Source of the DNA: Nocardioides deserti
Lineage (GTDB): Bacteria; Actinomycetota; Actinomycetes; Propionibacteriales; Nocardioidaceae
NCBI RefSeq assembly: GCF_014266025.1
Contig: NZ_JACMYC010000003.1
Span: forward strand, 372,001 to 436,000
Direction of reading: 5' to 3'
DNA length: 64,000 bases
In this document: piece by piece, positions 1-8,857 of the stretch
Numbering within the stretch: the stretch's first letter is position 1
Layout: each line of letters begins with the position of its first letter
Notes under the pieces: generated by a model
What the model was told of the DNA's origin: nothing
Seen by the model: only the letters and a program-made list of their open reading frames with translations
The model's database searches: none
Translations under genes and position numbers: made by a program

Positions 1-806
1 GCCTTGGTGCCGGTCACCTGCACGCGCGTGCGCTGGTAGGCCAGGTGGGCGGCGAGGGCGCCCTCGGCGATGCCGATGACGGCGCTGGTGATCCCCATCG
101 GGAACGCCGTGGTGAACGGGATGTGGTAGGTCGGGCTGGTCAGCCCGGCGTTCCGCGGGTGCGAGCCGTCGAGGAAGCCCATGAAGTCCATGACCCGGTT
201 GGCGGGGATGAACGCGTCGCGGACGACGATGTCCTTCGACCCGGTCCCCCGCAGCCCGACGACGTCCCAGCTGTCCTCGACGATCTCGTAGTCCGACCGC
301 GGCAGGATCACGTGGTAGTTGCGCGGCGGCATCACCCGGTTGCCGTCGGCGTCGCCGAGGAACGCGCCGAGGAAGATCCAGTCGCAGTGGTCGGTGCCGG
401 AGGAGAACTGCCAGCGGCCGTTGAAGACGTAGCCGCCGTCGACGGGACGCAGGATCCCCATCGGGGCGTACGGCGAGGCGATCCAGGTGTCCTGGTCCTC
501 GCCCCACACGGCCTGCTGCACCTCGGGGTCACACATCGCCATCTCCCAGGGGTGGACCCCGACGATGCCGGCCACCCAGCCGGTGGAGCCGTCGATCGAC
601 GCGATCCGCATGACGGTCTCGGCGAAGTCGCGCGGGTGCGCCTCCATGCCGCCGTACGTCGCGGGCTGCAGCATCCGCATGACGCCGGTGTCGCGCAGCA
701 GCTTCGCCGCCGCGTCGTCGAGCCGGCCGAGCTTCTCGTTGGTCTCGGCGAGCGCGGCGATCTCCTCGGCGCGCTCCTCGACGGCGTCGAGCACGGGGTG
801 GGGCAC
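1..806 (-). CDS. hsaA: HsaA-like flavin-dependent monooxygenase, oxygenase subunit (3' part cut by window edge)
   Basis: The gene reads leftward off the window edge, so 268 N-terminal codons are visible of about 390 usual for the family. The GTG at 806 is chosen because a perfect AGGAGG lies at 811-816. The fold is acyl-CoA-dehydrogenase-like. The block GSTGWVAGIVGVHPW (residues 73-87), a SSGTDHCDW segment and VVGLRGTGS match HsaA, which hydroxylates the phenolic ring of 3-HSA with FMNH2 from HsaB during steroid A/B-ring degradation. It follows the HsaD-like gene by 43 bp in one operon, which supports the assignment. HsaB and HsaC are not in the window. A related group D flavin monooxygenase acting on another phenol cannot be excluded. 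Confidence 0.85.
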   Translation of the reverse strand, partial: MPHPVLDAVEERAEEIAALAETNEKLGRLDDAAAKLLRDTGVMRMLQPATYGGMEAHPRDFAETVMRIASIDGSTGWVAGIVGVHPWEMAMCDPEVQQAVWGEDQDTWIASPYAPMGILRPVDGGYVFNGRWQFSSGTDHCDWIFLGAFLGDADGNRVMPPRNYHVILPRSDYEIVEDSWDVVGLRGTGSKDIVVRDAFIPANRVMDFMGFLDGSHPRNAGLTSPTYHIPFTTAFPMGITSAVIGIAEGALAAHLAYQRTRVQVTGTK

Positions 807-849
807 GGTTCCTCCTGGAGGCGGTGGGAGAGGCGGGTTGGCCGCGGGT

Positions 850-1719
850 TCAGTCGGCGCGGGCGAGGAACGCGAGCACGACGGCCTCCCAGGCCGCCTG
901 CTGCTCGATCATCGCCCAGTGGCCGCAGTTGGGCAGGACGTGCAGCTCGGCGTCGGGGATGGTCCGCATCGGCACCAGCGCCATGTCGAGCGGGCTGACC
1001 CGGTCGTCGCGGCCCCACGTGAGCAGGGTGCGCGCGCGGACGCGGTGCAGCATCGCCCAGTACGGCGGCTCCGGGGACCGCTCGGCCGCGCGGGTCATGC
1101 CCTCGAGCGCGGCCCGGCTGTACATCCGGCGTGCTGCCTCGAGGGTGCTCGGCTCGGTCGCCTGGGCCCAGCGCTCCTCGACCATCTGCTCGGTGACGAT
1201 CGAGCGGTCGAAGACCATCGAGTGCAGCCACGCGACGAGCCGTTCGCGGCTGGGCGACTCGGTGAACTCCATGAGCAGGTTGAGCCCCTCCCCGGGGGCC
1301 GGGCTGAAGATGTTGCGACCGATCCCGCCGACGGTGACCAGGCGGCGTACGCGCTCGGGCTCGGCGACGGCGAATCGGGTGCCGACCAGACCGCCCATCG
1401 AGTTGCCGACGACGTCGACCTGCTCGAGGCCGAGCCCGTCGAGGAACCGGCCCACCGCGGGCAGCGCGGCGGCCATCGGGTGCTGGTCGGTGGGGTCGCT
1501 GACGCCGAAGCCGGGCAGCTCGAGGACCAGGCAGCGGAAGTGCGGGGCGAAGGTCGGGAGATTCTCGCCGAAGTTGCGCCAGCCGGTCACGCCCGGGCCG
1601 GAGCCGTGGAGCATCAGCAGCGGTCGCGCGGCCGGGTCGCCGGCCTCGTGGTAGCGCAGCACCCCCTGGTCGGTCGGCAGCTCCCGCACGTCGGCACTGC
1701 TCACCTCGGCGATGATCAC
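850..1719 (-). CDS. hsaD: HsaD-like meta-cleavage product hydrolase
   Basis: This is a 289-residue alpha/beta hydrolase of the C-C bond hydrolase (MhpC/BphD/HsaD) group. The oxyanion segment HGSGPG is at residues 38-43, the nucleophile is Ser107 in GNSMGG, the acid is Asp239 in GRDDRVSP and the base is His267 in NCGHW. The full triad and length agree with HsaD, which cleaves 4,9-DSHA in steroid ring degradation. The GTG at 1719 overlaps the stop of the upstream IclR gene (GTGA), so translation is probably coupled. It is followed by the HsaA-like gene. Substrate is inferred from neighbours; another aromatic ring-fission product is possible. Confidence 0.85.
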   Translation of the reverse strand: MIIAEVSSADVRELPTDQGVLRYHEAGDPAARPLLMLHGSGPGVTGWRNFGENLPTFAPHFRCLVLELPGFGVSDPTDQHPMAAALPAVGRFLDGLGLEQVDVVGNSMGGLVGTRFAVAEPERVRRLVTVGGIGRNIFSPAPGEGLNLLMEFTESPSRERLVAWLHSMVFDRSIVTEQMVEERWAQATEPSTLEAARRMYSRAALEGMTRAAERSPEPPYWAMLHRVRARTLLTWGRDDRVSPLDMALVPMRTIPDAELHVLPNCGHWAMIEQQAAWEAVVLAFLARAD

Positions 1720-2531
1720 GCGGTCACGGTCCGCAACCGGCGGGAGCCGCGCCCGGGCTGGAAGTCGGGGAAGAGCTCGGCGCCCACGCGGCGCGCGGCG
1801 TCGAGGACGAGCGGCGCGACCCGCTCGAGCGGCGTCGAGGCGTCGCCGACGAGCGAGATCGCGGCGACCGGACCCTCGGGTCCGCGGATGCAGGCCGCGA
1901 CGCAGGCGACCTCGTCGAAGCACTCGCCGCGCTCGAAGGCCAGCCCGTGGCGGGCGCGGACCCGGGTGAGCTCGTGGTGGAGGGCCTCCACCTGCGCCAC
2001 CGTGCGGCCGGTCATCGCCCGCATGTCGGCGCCCACCCGCTCGTCGACGTCCTCGGCCGGCAGGTAGGCCAGCATCGCGCGGCCCAGGGCGGTGCAGTGC
2101 GCCGGCGCGTAGCCGCCGACCCGCGAGGGCACGGCCGTCGCGATGCGCGCACCGATCTTGTCCAGGTAGCGCACCCGACCCTCGTCGAGCACCGCGAGGT
2201 GGACGGTCAGGCCGGTCCGGATCATCAGCGAGTGCAGGTGGGTGGCGGCCGCCGCGCGCAGCTCGGAGGTGTCGTCCGTGGCGCCGCCGAGCTGGAGTGC
2301 GCGCTGACCGAGGCTGTAGCCGGCGGCGGAGTGCTCGAGCCACTGCAGCTTCAGCAGCTGGTCGAGGATCCGGTGCGCGGTCGACCGCGGCAGGTGGGTG
2401 ATCCGGGCGACGTCCTCCAGCGTCAGCCGCGCCGTCCGGCACGGGAACGCGTCGAGGATCAGCGTCATCCGCTCGACCATCGAGGGCGGCAGCTCTCGGC
2501 GCTCGGGGGCTTCGGCGCGGGCGATCGACAT
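1716..2531 (-). CDS. IclR-family transcriptional regulator
   Basis: The 271-residue product has an N-terminal winged helix (about residues 18-80, with LEDVARITHLPRSTAHRIL as recognition region) and a C-terminal IclR effector domain (about 90-260). A GGAGAG ribosome site precedes the ATG at 2531. It is the first gene of the leftward hsaD-hsaA operon and diverges from kshA, so it probably controls one or both directions in response to a steroid catabolite. The classical regulators of actinobacterial steroid genes, KstR and KstR2, are TetR proteins; an IclR at this position is a different arrangement. The effector is unknown. Confidence 0.88.
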   Translation of the reverse strand: MSIARAEAPERRELPPSMVERMTLILDAFPCRTARLTLEDVARITHLPRSTAHRILDQLLKLQWLEHSAAGYSLGQRALQLGGATDDTSELRAAAATHLHSLMIRTGLTVHLAVLDEGRVRYLDKIGARIATAVPSRVGGYAPAHCTALGRAMLAYLPAEDVDERVGADMRAMTGRTVAQVEALHHELTRVRARHGLAFERGECFDEVACVAACIRGPEGPVAAISLVGDASTPLERVAPLVLDAARRVGAELFPDFQPGRGSRRLRTVTA

Positions 2532-2765
2532 GGCTCTCCTCGGGGTAGACCTGGGCAGAACTGAAATTCATTCTAGGTACAGCGACGGGCGTCACAGTAG
2601 TCCTCCCAGCGCCCGACGGAAGCCCAGAACCAGAATTCGTTCTAGTTTTTGCCGAACGGATTCCGCCCTTCCGGTCAGTGGGACCGGCGACCCACGCCGG
2701 AGCCGCCGCCGACCCACACTCGACCGACCGTCACCACACCCGCCGAAGCACCAGCTGGAGGACAG
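2532..2765. promoter_or_regulatory. Divergent promoter region with two operator-like elements
   Basis: The 234 bp between the IclR gene and kshA is visibly more AT-rich than its surroundings. It holds two related elements, GAAATTCATTCTAGG at 2563-2577 and CAGAATTCGTTCTAG at 2631-2645. On the minus strand both read TAGAAYGAATTY; the second contains the inverted repeat AGAA-N4-TTCT. One lies about 30 bp upstream of the IclR gene and the other about 120 bp upstream of kshA. They could bind the IclR protein or a KstR-like TetR regulator; the spacing differs from the usual KstR palindrome. Confidence 0.5.
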
Positions 2766-3932
2766 ATGAGCGCCGCCCCGGACGAGGTCCGCCACATCGA
2801 GGCGGAGGCCGCACCGACGCGGTACGCGCGGGGCTGGCACTGCCTCGGCCTCGAGCGCGACTTCCGCGACGGCGAGCCGCACGGCATCGAGGCCTTCGGC
2901 GGCAAGCTCGTCGTCTTCGCCGACCGCGCCGGCGACATCAAGGTGCTCGACTCCTACTGCCGCCACATGGGCGGCGACCTGTCCCAGGGCCAGGTCAAGG
3001 GCGACGAGGTCGCCTGCCCCTTCCACGACTGGCGCTGGGGCGGCGACGGCCGCTGCAAGCAGATCCCGTACGCCCGTCGCGTGCCCCTGCGCGCCCGCAC
3101 CCAGGCCTGGCCGACGCTGGTGCAGGACGGGATGCTCTTCGTCTGGAACGACCCCGAGGGCAACCCGCCGCCGGCCGACGTGACGATCCCCCGCATCGAG
3201 GCCTACGACGACCCCGAGTTCACCGACTGGGTCTGGTACACCACGACCATCCAGGGTGCGAACTGCCGCGAGATCGTCGACAACGTCGTGGACATGGCGC
3301 ACTTCTTCTACGTGCACTACTCGTTCCCGACGTACTTCAAGAACGTCTTCGAGGGCCACACCGCCACGCAGTTCATGAACGGCGAGAGCCGCGAGGACAT
3401 CCTGCCCCCGCCGAAGGAGGGCCGCCCGCCGGCCGTCAAGGCGCAGACGTCGGTGGCCAGCTACCACGGGCCCTCGTTCATGATCGACGACCTCGTCTAC
3501 CACTACGACGACTTCGACGTCCCGGCCGTGCTCATCAACTGCCACTACCCGGTCGACGCCGACACCTTCGTCCTGCAGTACGGCGTCACGGTCAAGAAGC
3601 TGCCCGGTCTCGACGACGCGGCGGCGACGAAGATGGCCGAGAAGATGGGCAACTTCATCCGGCTCGGCTTCGAGCAGGACGTCGCCATCTGGAAGTCCAA
3701 GGCCCGCATCGACAACCCGCTGCTGTGCGAGGAGGACGGGCCGGTCTACCAGCTGCGCCGCTGGTACGAGCAGTTCTACGTCGACGTCGCGGACGTGACG
3801 CCGGAGATGACCGAGCGGTTCGAGTTCGAGATCGACACGACCCGCCCGAACGAGGCGTGGCGCCGCGAGGTGGAGGAGAACCTCGCCCGCCGGGACGTGA
3901 CCAGCGACGCCACCAGCGGGCAGCCGGCCTGA
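2766..3932 (+). CDS. kshA: 3-ketosteroid-9-alpha-hydroxylase oxygenase (KshA)
   Basis: This 388-residue Rieske non-heme iron oxygenase would open the steroid B ring by 9-alpha-hydroxylation with the reductase KshB. The Rieske [2Fe-2S] ligands are Cys65, His67, Cys84 and His87 (YCRHMGGD and CPFHDW). The catalytic iron region reads DNVVDMAHFFYVHY, as in known KshA proteins. The ATG at 2766 follows CTGGAGGAC; an in-frame ATG at 2649 would add an unrelated basic leader and is rejected. It begins a chain of overlapping genes (stop/start TGATG at 3930-3934). Family assignment is strong; exact substrate (androstane, bile acid or acyl side-chain steroid) is not fixed by sequence. Confidence 0.93.
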   Translation: MSAAPDEVRHIEAEAAPTRYARGWHCLGLERDFRDGEPHGIEAFGGKLVVFADRAGDIKVLDSYCRHMGGDLSQGQVKGDEVACPFHDWRWGGDGRCKQIPYARRVPLRARTQAWPTLVQDGMLFVWNDPEGNPPPADVTIPRIEAYDDPEFTDWVWYTTTIQGANCREIVDNVVDMAHFFYVHYSFPTYFKNVFEGHTATQFMNGESREDILPPPKEGRPPAVKAQTSVASYHGPSFMIDDLVYHYDDFDVPAVLINCHYPVDADTFVLQYGVTVKKLPGLDDAAATKMAEKMGNFIRLGFEQDVAIWKSKARIDNPLLCEEDGPVYQLRRWYEQFYVDVADVTPEMTERFEFEIDTTRPNEAWRREVEENLARRDVTSDATSGQPA

Positions 3933-4282
3933 TGTCGGTCCGCCCGGACAACCGGCTCGCCGACGGGCCGATGACGCCCGTGTCCTGCACGACGTGCGGG
4001 GCCCGGGTCGAGGCGCGCAAGAGCAGCTGGGAGCAGACCACCGTCCAGTGGCACGCCGACGCCGTCGAGCGCTGCCTCGAGCGGCGGGCGAGCAGCCCGC
4101 GCTCGGGGCCCAACGGCGCGGCGTTCGCCGGCTGCGAGGCGCTGCGGGCCAGCATCCGGGAGGCGGCCGTCCGCGGCGACCTCACCGTGCAGGACGGCGC
4201 GCCGCTGCCCACCAACCCCGAGCACCCGCACCCCGCCAGCCCCCATCCTGACGGCCCCGACCACGAGGTGATCCACGCATGA
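3932..4282 (+). CDS. Small conserved-type CxxC protein downstream of kshA
   Basis: I do not recognise a named family. The 116-residue product has a CTTCG motif (CxxC) near residue 20, a central stretch with two further cysteines (ERCLERR and AGCEAL), and a disordered Pro/His/Asp-rich C-terminus. It overlaps kshA by one base and the next SDR gene by four, so it is made with them. The cysteine pattern could hold zinc or an Fe-S cluster, or make it a small redox partner or assembly factor for the oxygenase; this is inference only. Position directly after kshA is the main clue to its role. Confidence 0.7.
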   Translation: MSVRPDNRLADGPMTPVSCTTCGARVEARKSSWEQTTVQWHADAVERCLERRASSPRSGPNGAAFAGCEALRASIREAAVRGDLTVQDGAPLPTNPEHPHPASPHPDGPDHEVIHA

Positions 4283-5082
4283 TCGACGTCGACCGCCACG
4301 GCCCCTGGGCCGTCATCGCCGGCGGCTCGGAGGGCGTCGGTGCGTCCTTCGCCACCCAGCTCGCCGAGGCGGGGCTGAACCTGGTGCTGCTCGCCCGCAA
4401 GCCCGGCCCGCTGGAGGAGACCGCCGAGGCGGCCCGCGCGCTCGGCGCCGAGGTCCGCACCCTGGCCGTCGACCTCACCGACGGCGACGCGATGGAGCGG
4501 ATCGCGGCGGTCACCGACGACCTCGAGGTCGGCCTGCTGGTCTACAACGCCGGCGCCAACACCTACGGCCACGAGTTCGTGACCGGCGACCTCGAGCGGT
4601 TCCAGCAGGTCATCGACCTCAACATCACCGCCCAGCTCGCGCTGGTGCGCCACTTCGGCGAGCCGATGAAGCAGCGCCGCCGCGGCGGTCTGCTGCTCGT
4701 CGGCTCGCTGGCCGGCTTCATGGGCTCCGCCCAGATCTCGGTGTACGCCGCGGTGAAGGCCTTCTGCCGCGTCTTCGCCGAGGGCCTCTGGCTGGAGATG
4801 CGGGAGCACGACGTCGACGTGCTCGAGTTCGTCCTCGGCGTCACCCGCACCCCCGCGATGGCCCGCGCCGGCCTGGCGATGGACATCCCCGGCCTGCACG
4901 TCTCCGAGCCCGACGACGTGGCCCGCCAGGCGCTGGCCTCGCTCGGCGACGGCCCGGTGCAGGTGGCGGAGGGCAACGAGAAGGCCGTCGAGGTCCGCAG
5001 CCGCACCGACCGCGCGCGGCTCGTGCTCGGCGCGCACGAGGCCTCCAAGCGGATGCTCCCGCCGGCCTCGAAGCCCGCGTGA
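4279..5082 (+). CDS. Short-chain dehydrogenase/reductase
   Basis: The 267-residue classical SDR has the NAD(P) loop GGSEGVG (residues 15-21), NAG at 90-92 and a catalytic Ser143, Tyr156 and Lys160 (SVYAAVK). It starts at an ATG overlapping the stop of the CxxC gene (ATGA). Its place in a kshA-hsaE operon suggests oxidation or reduction of a steroid hydroxyl or keto group, but position and stereochemistry cannot be read from sequence. Confidence 0.88.
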   Translation: MIDVDRHGPWAVIAGGSEGVGASFATQLAEAGLNLVLLARKPGPLEETAEAARALGAEVRTLAVDLTDGDAMERIAAVTDDLEVGLLVYNAGANTYGHEFVTGDLERFQQVIDLNITAQLALVRHFGEPMKQRRRGGLLLVGSLAGFMGSAQISVYAAVKAFCRVFAEGLWLEMREHDVDVLEFVLGVTRTPAMARAGLAMDIPGLHVSEPDDVARQALASLGDGPVQVAEGNEKAVEVRSRTDRARLVLGAHEASKRMLPPASKPA

Positions 5083-5942
5083 GCCTCCGGATCGGCCTGG
5101 TCAGCCCCGTCGTCACCGCCAACCCCGGCGCCCACCAGCCCTGGGAGGCCGAGGCCGGCATCGAGGGGCTGGCCCGCATCGCGACCGTCGCGGACGGGCT
5201 CGGCTTCGACCACCTCACCTGCAGCGAGCACGTCGCGGTGCCGAGGGCCGTCGCGGCCGAGCGCGGCGCGACGTACTGGGACCCGCTCGCCACCCTCGGC
5301 TACCTCGCCGCCCGCACCGAGCGGATCCGGCTGGCCACCCAGGTGCTGGTGCTCGGCTACCACCACCCGCTGGAGATCGCGAAGCGCTACGGCACCCTCG
5401 ACGTCGTCAGCGGCGGCCGGGTCGTGCTGGGTCTCGGCGTCGGGTCGCTGGAGGAGGAGTTCGCGCTGCTCGGCGCGACCTTCGAGGGTCGCGGCGCGAT
5501 CGCGGACGACGCGCTCGCCGCGCTGCGCGCCTCCCTGGGCCGGCGCACGCCCAGCTACGCCGGCACCCACTACTCCTTCGACGACGTCGTCGTCGAGCCG
5601 CACGCCGTCCAGGACCGGGTGCCGCTGTGGATCGGCGGGCGTACGCCGCGCTCGCTGCGCCGAGCACTGGCCCTGGGCGACGGCTGGGTGCCGTTCGGGC
5701 TGGGACTGTCGGCCCTCACCGAGATGCTGGCGAACGCCGAGCTCCCGGAGGGCTTCGAGGTCGTCCTCTCCCCCGGTCGCCCGGTCGACGTGCTCGGCGA
5801 CCGCGACGCCACGGCCACGCGCCTGCGGCGGGTGCTCGACGCGGGCGCCACGATGATCAGCACCGCGGTCCACGCGACCTCGGCGGACCACTACTGCGAG
5901 CAGCTGGCGGCGCTGGCCGCCGTCGGCGAGGAGATCGGATGA
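5079..5942 (+). CDS. LLM-class F420/flavin-dependent oxidoreductase
   Basis: The 287-residue luciferase-like (TIM-barrel) protein shows the family blocks GFDHLTCSEHV, RIRLATQVLVLGYHHP and a GRVVLGLGVGS segment. The last part resembles F420-dependent LLM enzymes of actinobacteria. The GTG at 5079 overlaps the SDR stop, so it is coupled. In steroid and sterol loci such proteins are frequent but mostly uncharacterised; it may reduce or oxygenate a ring or side-chain intermediate. Confidence 0.85.
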   Translation: MSLRIGLVSPVVTANPGAHQPWEAEAGIEGLARIATVADGLGFDHLTCSEHVAVPRAVAAERGATYWDPLATLGYLAARTERIRLATQVLVLGYHHPLEIAKRYGTLDVVSGGRVVLGLGVGSLEEEFALLGATFEGRGAIADDALAALRASLGRRTPSYAGTHYSFDDVVVEPHAVQDRVPLWIGGRTPRSLRRALALGDGWVPFGLGLSALTEMLANAELPEGFEVVLSPGRPVDVLGDRDATATRLRRVLDAGATMISTAVHATSADHYCEQLAALAAVGEEIG

Positions 5943-6442
5943 GCACCGACGCGGACACGACGACCGACCGGCTCGCGGCGCTCGAGCGTCGCCTGCAGGC
6001 GCTCGAGGACGAGCGGGAGATCACCCACCTGGTGGCCGGGTACGGCCCGCTCGTCGACGCCGGCGCGGCGGAGGACGTCGCCGCGCTCTGGACCGAGGAC
6101 GGGGTGTACGACGTCGACGAGGCCTTCCTCGACGGCGGTGACGCGATCCGTGCGATGGTGACCTCGTCGGGCCACCAGAAGTGGATCGAGCGCGGCTGCG
6201 CCCACGTCCTCGGGCCCGCGCGCGTGACCGTCGACGGCGACGAGGCCGTCGCGGTGTGCCACTCGCTCATGGTCGTCCACGGCGAGCAGGGCTTCCGCGT
6301 CCGCCGGGCCACCGCCAACCACTTCCAGCTGCGGCGTACGCCGGCGGGCTGGCGCGTCACGACCCGCACCAGTCGCGTCCTCGACGGCCGTCCGGAGTCC
6401 CCGGCGCTCCTCGGGGCCGGTGCCCGCGGCGAGCGCCCGTGA
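5939..6442 (+). CDS. NTF2/SnoaL-like protein (possible dehydratase or isomerase)
   Basis: The 167-residue protein has the alpha+beta cone fold signature of the SnoaL-like family: an N-terminal helix EREITHLVAGYGPLVDAG, then DVAALWTEDGVYDV and a C-terminal HFQLRRTPAGWRVTTRT strand set. Related folds include ketosteroid isomerase, scytalone dehydratase and the bile-acid 7-alpha-dehydratase BaiE. The start ATG at 5939 overlaps the preceding stop. In this context a steroid isomerase or dehydratase is plausible, but no catalytic residue can be assigned with certainty. Confidence 0.8.
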   Translation: MSTDADTTTDRLAALERRLQALEDEREITHLVAGYGPLVDAGAAEDVAALWTEDGVYDVDEAFLDGGDAIRAMVTSSGHQKWIERGCAHVLGPARVTVDGDEAVAVCHSLMVVHGEQGFRVRRATANHFQLRRTPAGWRVTTRTSRVLDGRPESPALLGAGARGERP

Positions 6443-7224
6443 GCGGCCGGCGGCAGGGACGGCTCGCGGGGCGGGTCGCGGTGGTGACCGGTGCCGGCGA
6501 CGGCATCGGCGCGGCGGTGGCCCGGGCGTACGTGGCCGAGGGCGCCCGCGTCGTGGTCGCCGAGCTGTCGGAGCAGCACGGCCGGGCCGTCGCGGCAGAG
6601 GTCGACGGTCTCTACGTGCGCACCGACGTCAGCGACAAGGCCCAGGTCCACGCGATGGTCGACGCCGCCGTCAGCACCTACGGCTCCATCGACGTGCTGG
6701 TCAACAACGCCTGGGGCCACATCCCCTACAGCCGTGTCGAGGACAAGACCGACGACACGGTCGACCGGGCCTTCGCGGTCGGCTTCCGCGGCCCGCTCTG
6801 GGCGATGCAGGCGGCGTTCCCGCACATGAAGAGCCGCGGCTGGGGTCGCGTCGTGAACATGTGCAGCCTCAACGGCGTCAACGCGCACATCGGCAGCATG
6901 GAGTACAACACCGCCAAGGAGGCGCTGCGCACCCTCACGCGCACCGCGGCCCGCGAGTGGGCGCCCACCGGCGTCGTCGTCAACGCGATGTGCCCCGGCG
7001 CGAAGAGCTCCGCCTTCCGCCGGGCGATGGCCGAGCACCCCGAGCTCGAGGCCGCCGCCGACGCCGGCAACCCGATGGGCCGGATCGGCGACCCGCTGGC
7101 CGACATCGCACCGGTCGCGGTCTTCCTCGCCGGCGATGACTGCCGCTACCTGACCGGCAACACGCTGTTCGTGGACGGTGGGGCGCACATCAACGGGGTC
7201 GCGTGGCAGCCTGACCTGCCGTGA
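6439..7224 (+). CDS. Short-chain dehydrogenase/reductase
   Basis: The 261-residue classical SDR has TGAGDGIG at 17-24, Ser143, Tyr156 and Lys160 (YNTAK) and a C-terminal LTGNTLFVDGG block typical of the FabG-like group. The GTG at 6439 overlaps the stop of the NTF2-like gene (GTGA). It is the second SDR of the operon, so two different hydroxyl/keto conversions are probably encoded. NNAWG replaces the more usual NNAG. Confidence 0.88.
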   Translation: MSGRRQGRLAGRVAVVTGAGDGIGAAVARAYVAEGARVVVAELSEQHGRAVAAEVDGLYVRTDVSDKAQVHAMVDAAVSTYGSIDVLVNNAWGHIPYSRVEDKTDDTVDRAFAVGFRGPLWAMQAAFPHMKSRGWGRVVNMCSLNGVNAHIGSMEYNTAKEALRTLTRTAAREWAPTGVVVNAMCPGAKSSAFRRAMAEHPELEAAADAGNPMGRIGDPLADIAPVAVFLAGDDCRYLTGNTLFVDGGAHINGVAWQPDLP

Positions 7225-8834
7225 CCGAGCCGGCGCCCGACCTGACGTTCGCCCGCCTCGTCGCCGACCGCGCCGAGGACGACGCGACGGCGCTGTGGTT
7301 CGAGGAGTGCTCCTGGACCTGGCGCGAGGTCGTCGACGAGGCGCGCGTCCGCGCCGGCGTGCTCGACGAGCTCCGGGTCGACGGCCCCTGGCACGTCGGC
7401 CTGGCGATGGAGAACACCGCCGAGCACCTCTTCTGGTGGTGCGCCGCCGCGCTCGCCGGCGCGACGGTCGTCGGGATCAACCCCACCCGACGCGGGCCCG
7501 AGCTCGAGCGCGACGTCACCTTCACCCGCTGCCAGGCGCTCGTCGTCGACGACAGTCGCCGCCCGCTCATCGACGGGCTCGCCACCGGCGTCCCGCCGGA
7601 GCGCACCCTGCACGTCGACGACCCCGCCCTCGCCGGCCGGCTCGCCGCAGCGGCGCCGTTGGACCTCGCGCGGGCCGACGGCGTCGCGGCCGGCACGGCG
7701 TACTCCCTCGTCTTCACCTCTGGCACCACCTCGGCCCCGAAGGCGGTCATCTGCACCCAGGGCCGGCTCGCGCGGATCGCGGCGCAGCAGGCCGAGCGAC
7801 GTGCCCTGACGGGCGACGACGTGTTCTACGTCGTGATGCCGATGTTCCACTCCAACGCGATCATGGCCGGCATCGCGCCGGCGGTGCGCACGGGCGGGAC
7901 GGTCGTGCTGCGACGGCGGTTCTCGGCATCGGGCTGGCTGCCGGACGTGCGGCGGCACGGCGTGACGTTCTTCAACTACGTCGGCAAGCCGCTGCACTAC
8001 GTCCTGGCCACGCCCGAGCGGCCCGACGACGCGGACAACCCGCTGCGGATCGCCTTCGGCAACGAGGCCTCCGAGCGCGACATCGCGGAGTTCTCCCGCC
8101 GCTTCGGCTGCCAGGTCGTCGACTCGTTCGGGTCGAGCGAGGGCGAGATCCGGGTGATGCGCACCCCCGACACCCCGCCCGGCTCGCTCGGCCGCGCGCC
8201 CGAGGGGACTGTCGTGGTCGACCCCGAGACGCTCGAGGAGTGCCCGCCGGCACGGTTCGACGACGCCGGGGTGCTGCTCAACGCCGACGAGGCGGTCGGC
8301 GAGATCGTCAACAAGACCGGCGCCGCGCTGTTCGAGGGCTACTGGGACAACCCCGAGGCCAACGCCCGACGGCTGCGGCACGGGTGGGTCTGGTCCGGTG
8401 ACCTGGCCTACCGCGACGCCGACGGCTTCTTCTACTTCGCCGGACGCTCCGGCGACTGGCTCCGCGTTGACGGCGAGAACGTCGCGACCGCGCCCGTCGA
8501 GCGGCTGCTGGCCCGCTTCCCGTCGTTCTCGAACGTCGCCGTGCTGGCCGTGCCCGACGAGGCGGTGGGCGACGCCATCCTGGCGGTGGCCGAGCTCGAG
8601 CCGGGGGCGGTGTTCGACGCCGACGCCTTCGCCGACTTCCTGGCCGCGCAGCCCGACCTCGGCACCACGTGGGTGCCGCGCTACCTCCGCCTGGTCGACG
8701 CGCTTCCCCGCACCGCCACGAGCAAGGTCGTCAAGCGCAGGATCGACACCGGCCTCGACGGCGTGCTGGTCCGCGAGGGGCGGTCCTACCGCTACGGCGT
8801 ACCGACCAGCGAGACCGGCCGTTTGCGTTCCTGA
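7221..8834 (+). CDS. Acyl-CoA synthetase (AMP-forming, FadD-type)
   Basis: The 537-residue adenylate-forming ligase has the AMP-binding loop FTSGTTSAPKA (165-175), a FGSSEGEIR region, SGDLAYRDADG and a C-terminal TSKVVKRRID lysine region. It resembles the FadD17-like enzymes of actinobacterial sterol loci that activate steroid side chains or ring remnants as CoA thioesters. Its GTG overlaps the SDR stop. Substrate is inferred from context. Confidence 0.87.
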   Translation: MTEPAPDLTFARLVADRAEDDATALWFEECSWTWREVVDEARVRAGVLDELRVDGPWHVGLAMENTAEHLFWWCAAALAGATVVGINPTRRGPELERDVTFTRCQALVVDDSRRPLIDGLATGVPPERTLHVDDPALAGRLAAAAPLDLARADGVAAGTAYSLVFTSGTTSAPKAVICTQGRLARIAAQQAERRALTGDDVFYVVMPMFHSNAIMAGIAPAVRTGGTVVLRRRFSASGWLPDVRRHGVTFFNYVGKPLHYVLATPERPDDADNPLRIAFGNEASERDIAEFSRRFGCQVVDSFGSSEGEIRVMRTPDTPPGSLGRAPEGTVVVDPETLEECPPARFDDAGVLLNADEAVGEIVNKTGAALFEGYWDNPEANARRLRHGWVWSGDLAYRDADGFFYFAGRSGDWLRVDGENVATAPVERLLARFPSFSNVAVLAVPDEAVGDAILAVAELEPGAVFDADAFADFLAAQPDLGTTWVPRYLRLVDALPRTATSKVVKRRIDTGLDGVLVREGRSYRYGVPTSETGRLRS

Positions 8835-8857
8835 CGCCGGACGACACGCTGGTCCCC

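Noticed and set aside
45-998. A plus-strand frame of 317 codons at the left edge
   Set aside because: It is antisense to the HsaA-like gene, which has an AGGAGG site and strong family motifs but uses a GTG start and runs off the edge.
2631-2645. SOS (LexA) box in the kshA promoter region
   Set aside because: The element AGAACGAATTCT lacks the CGAAC-N4-GTTCG arrangement and there is no DNA-repair gene nearby.
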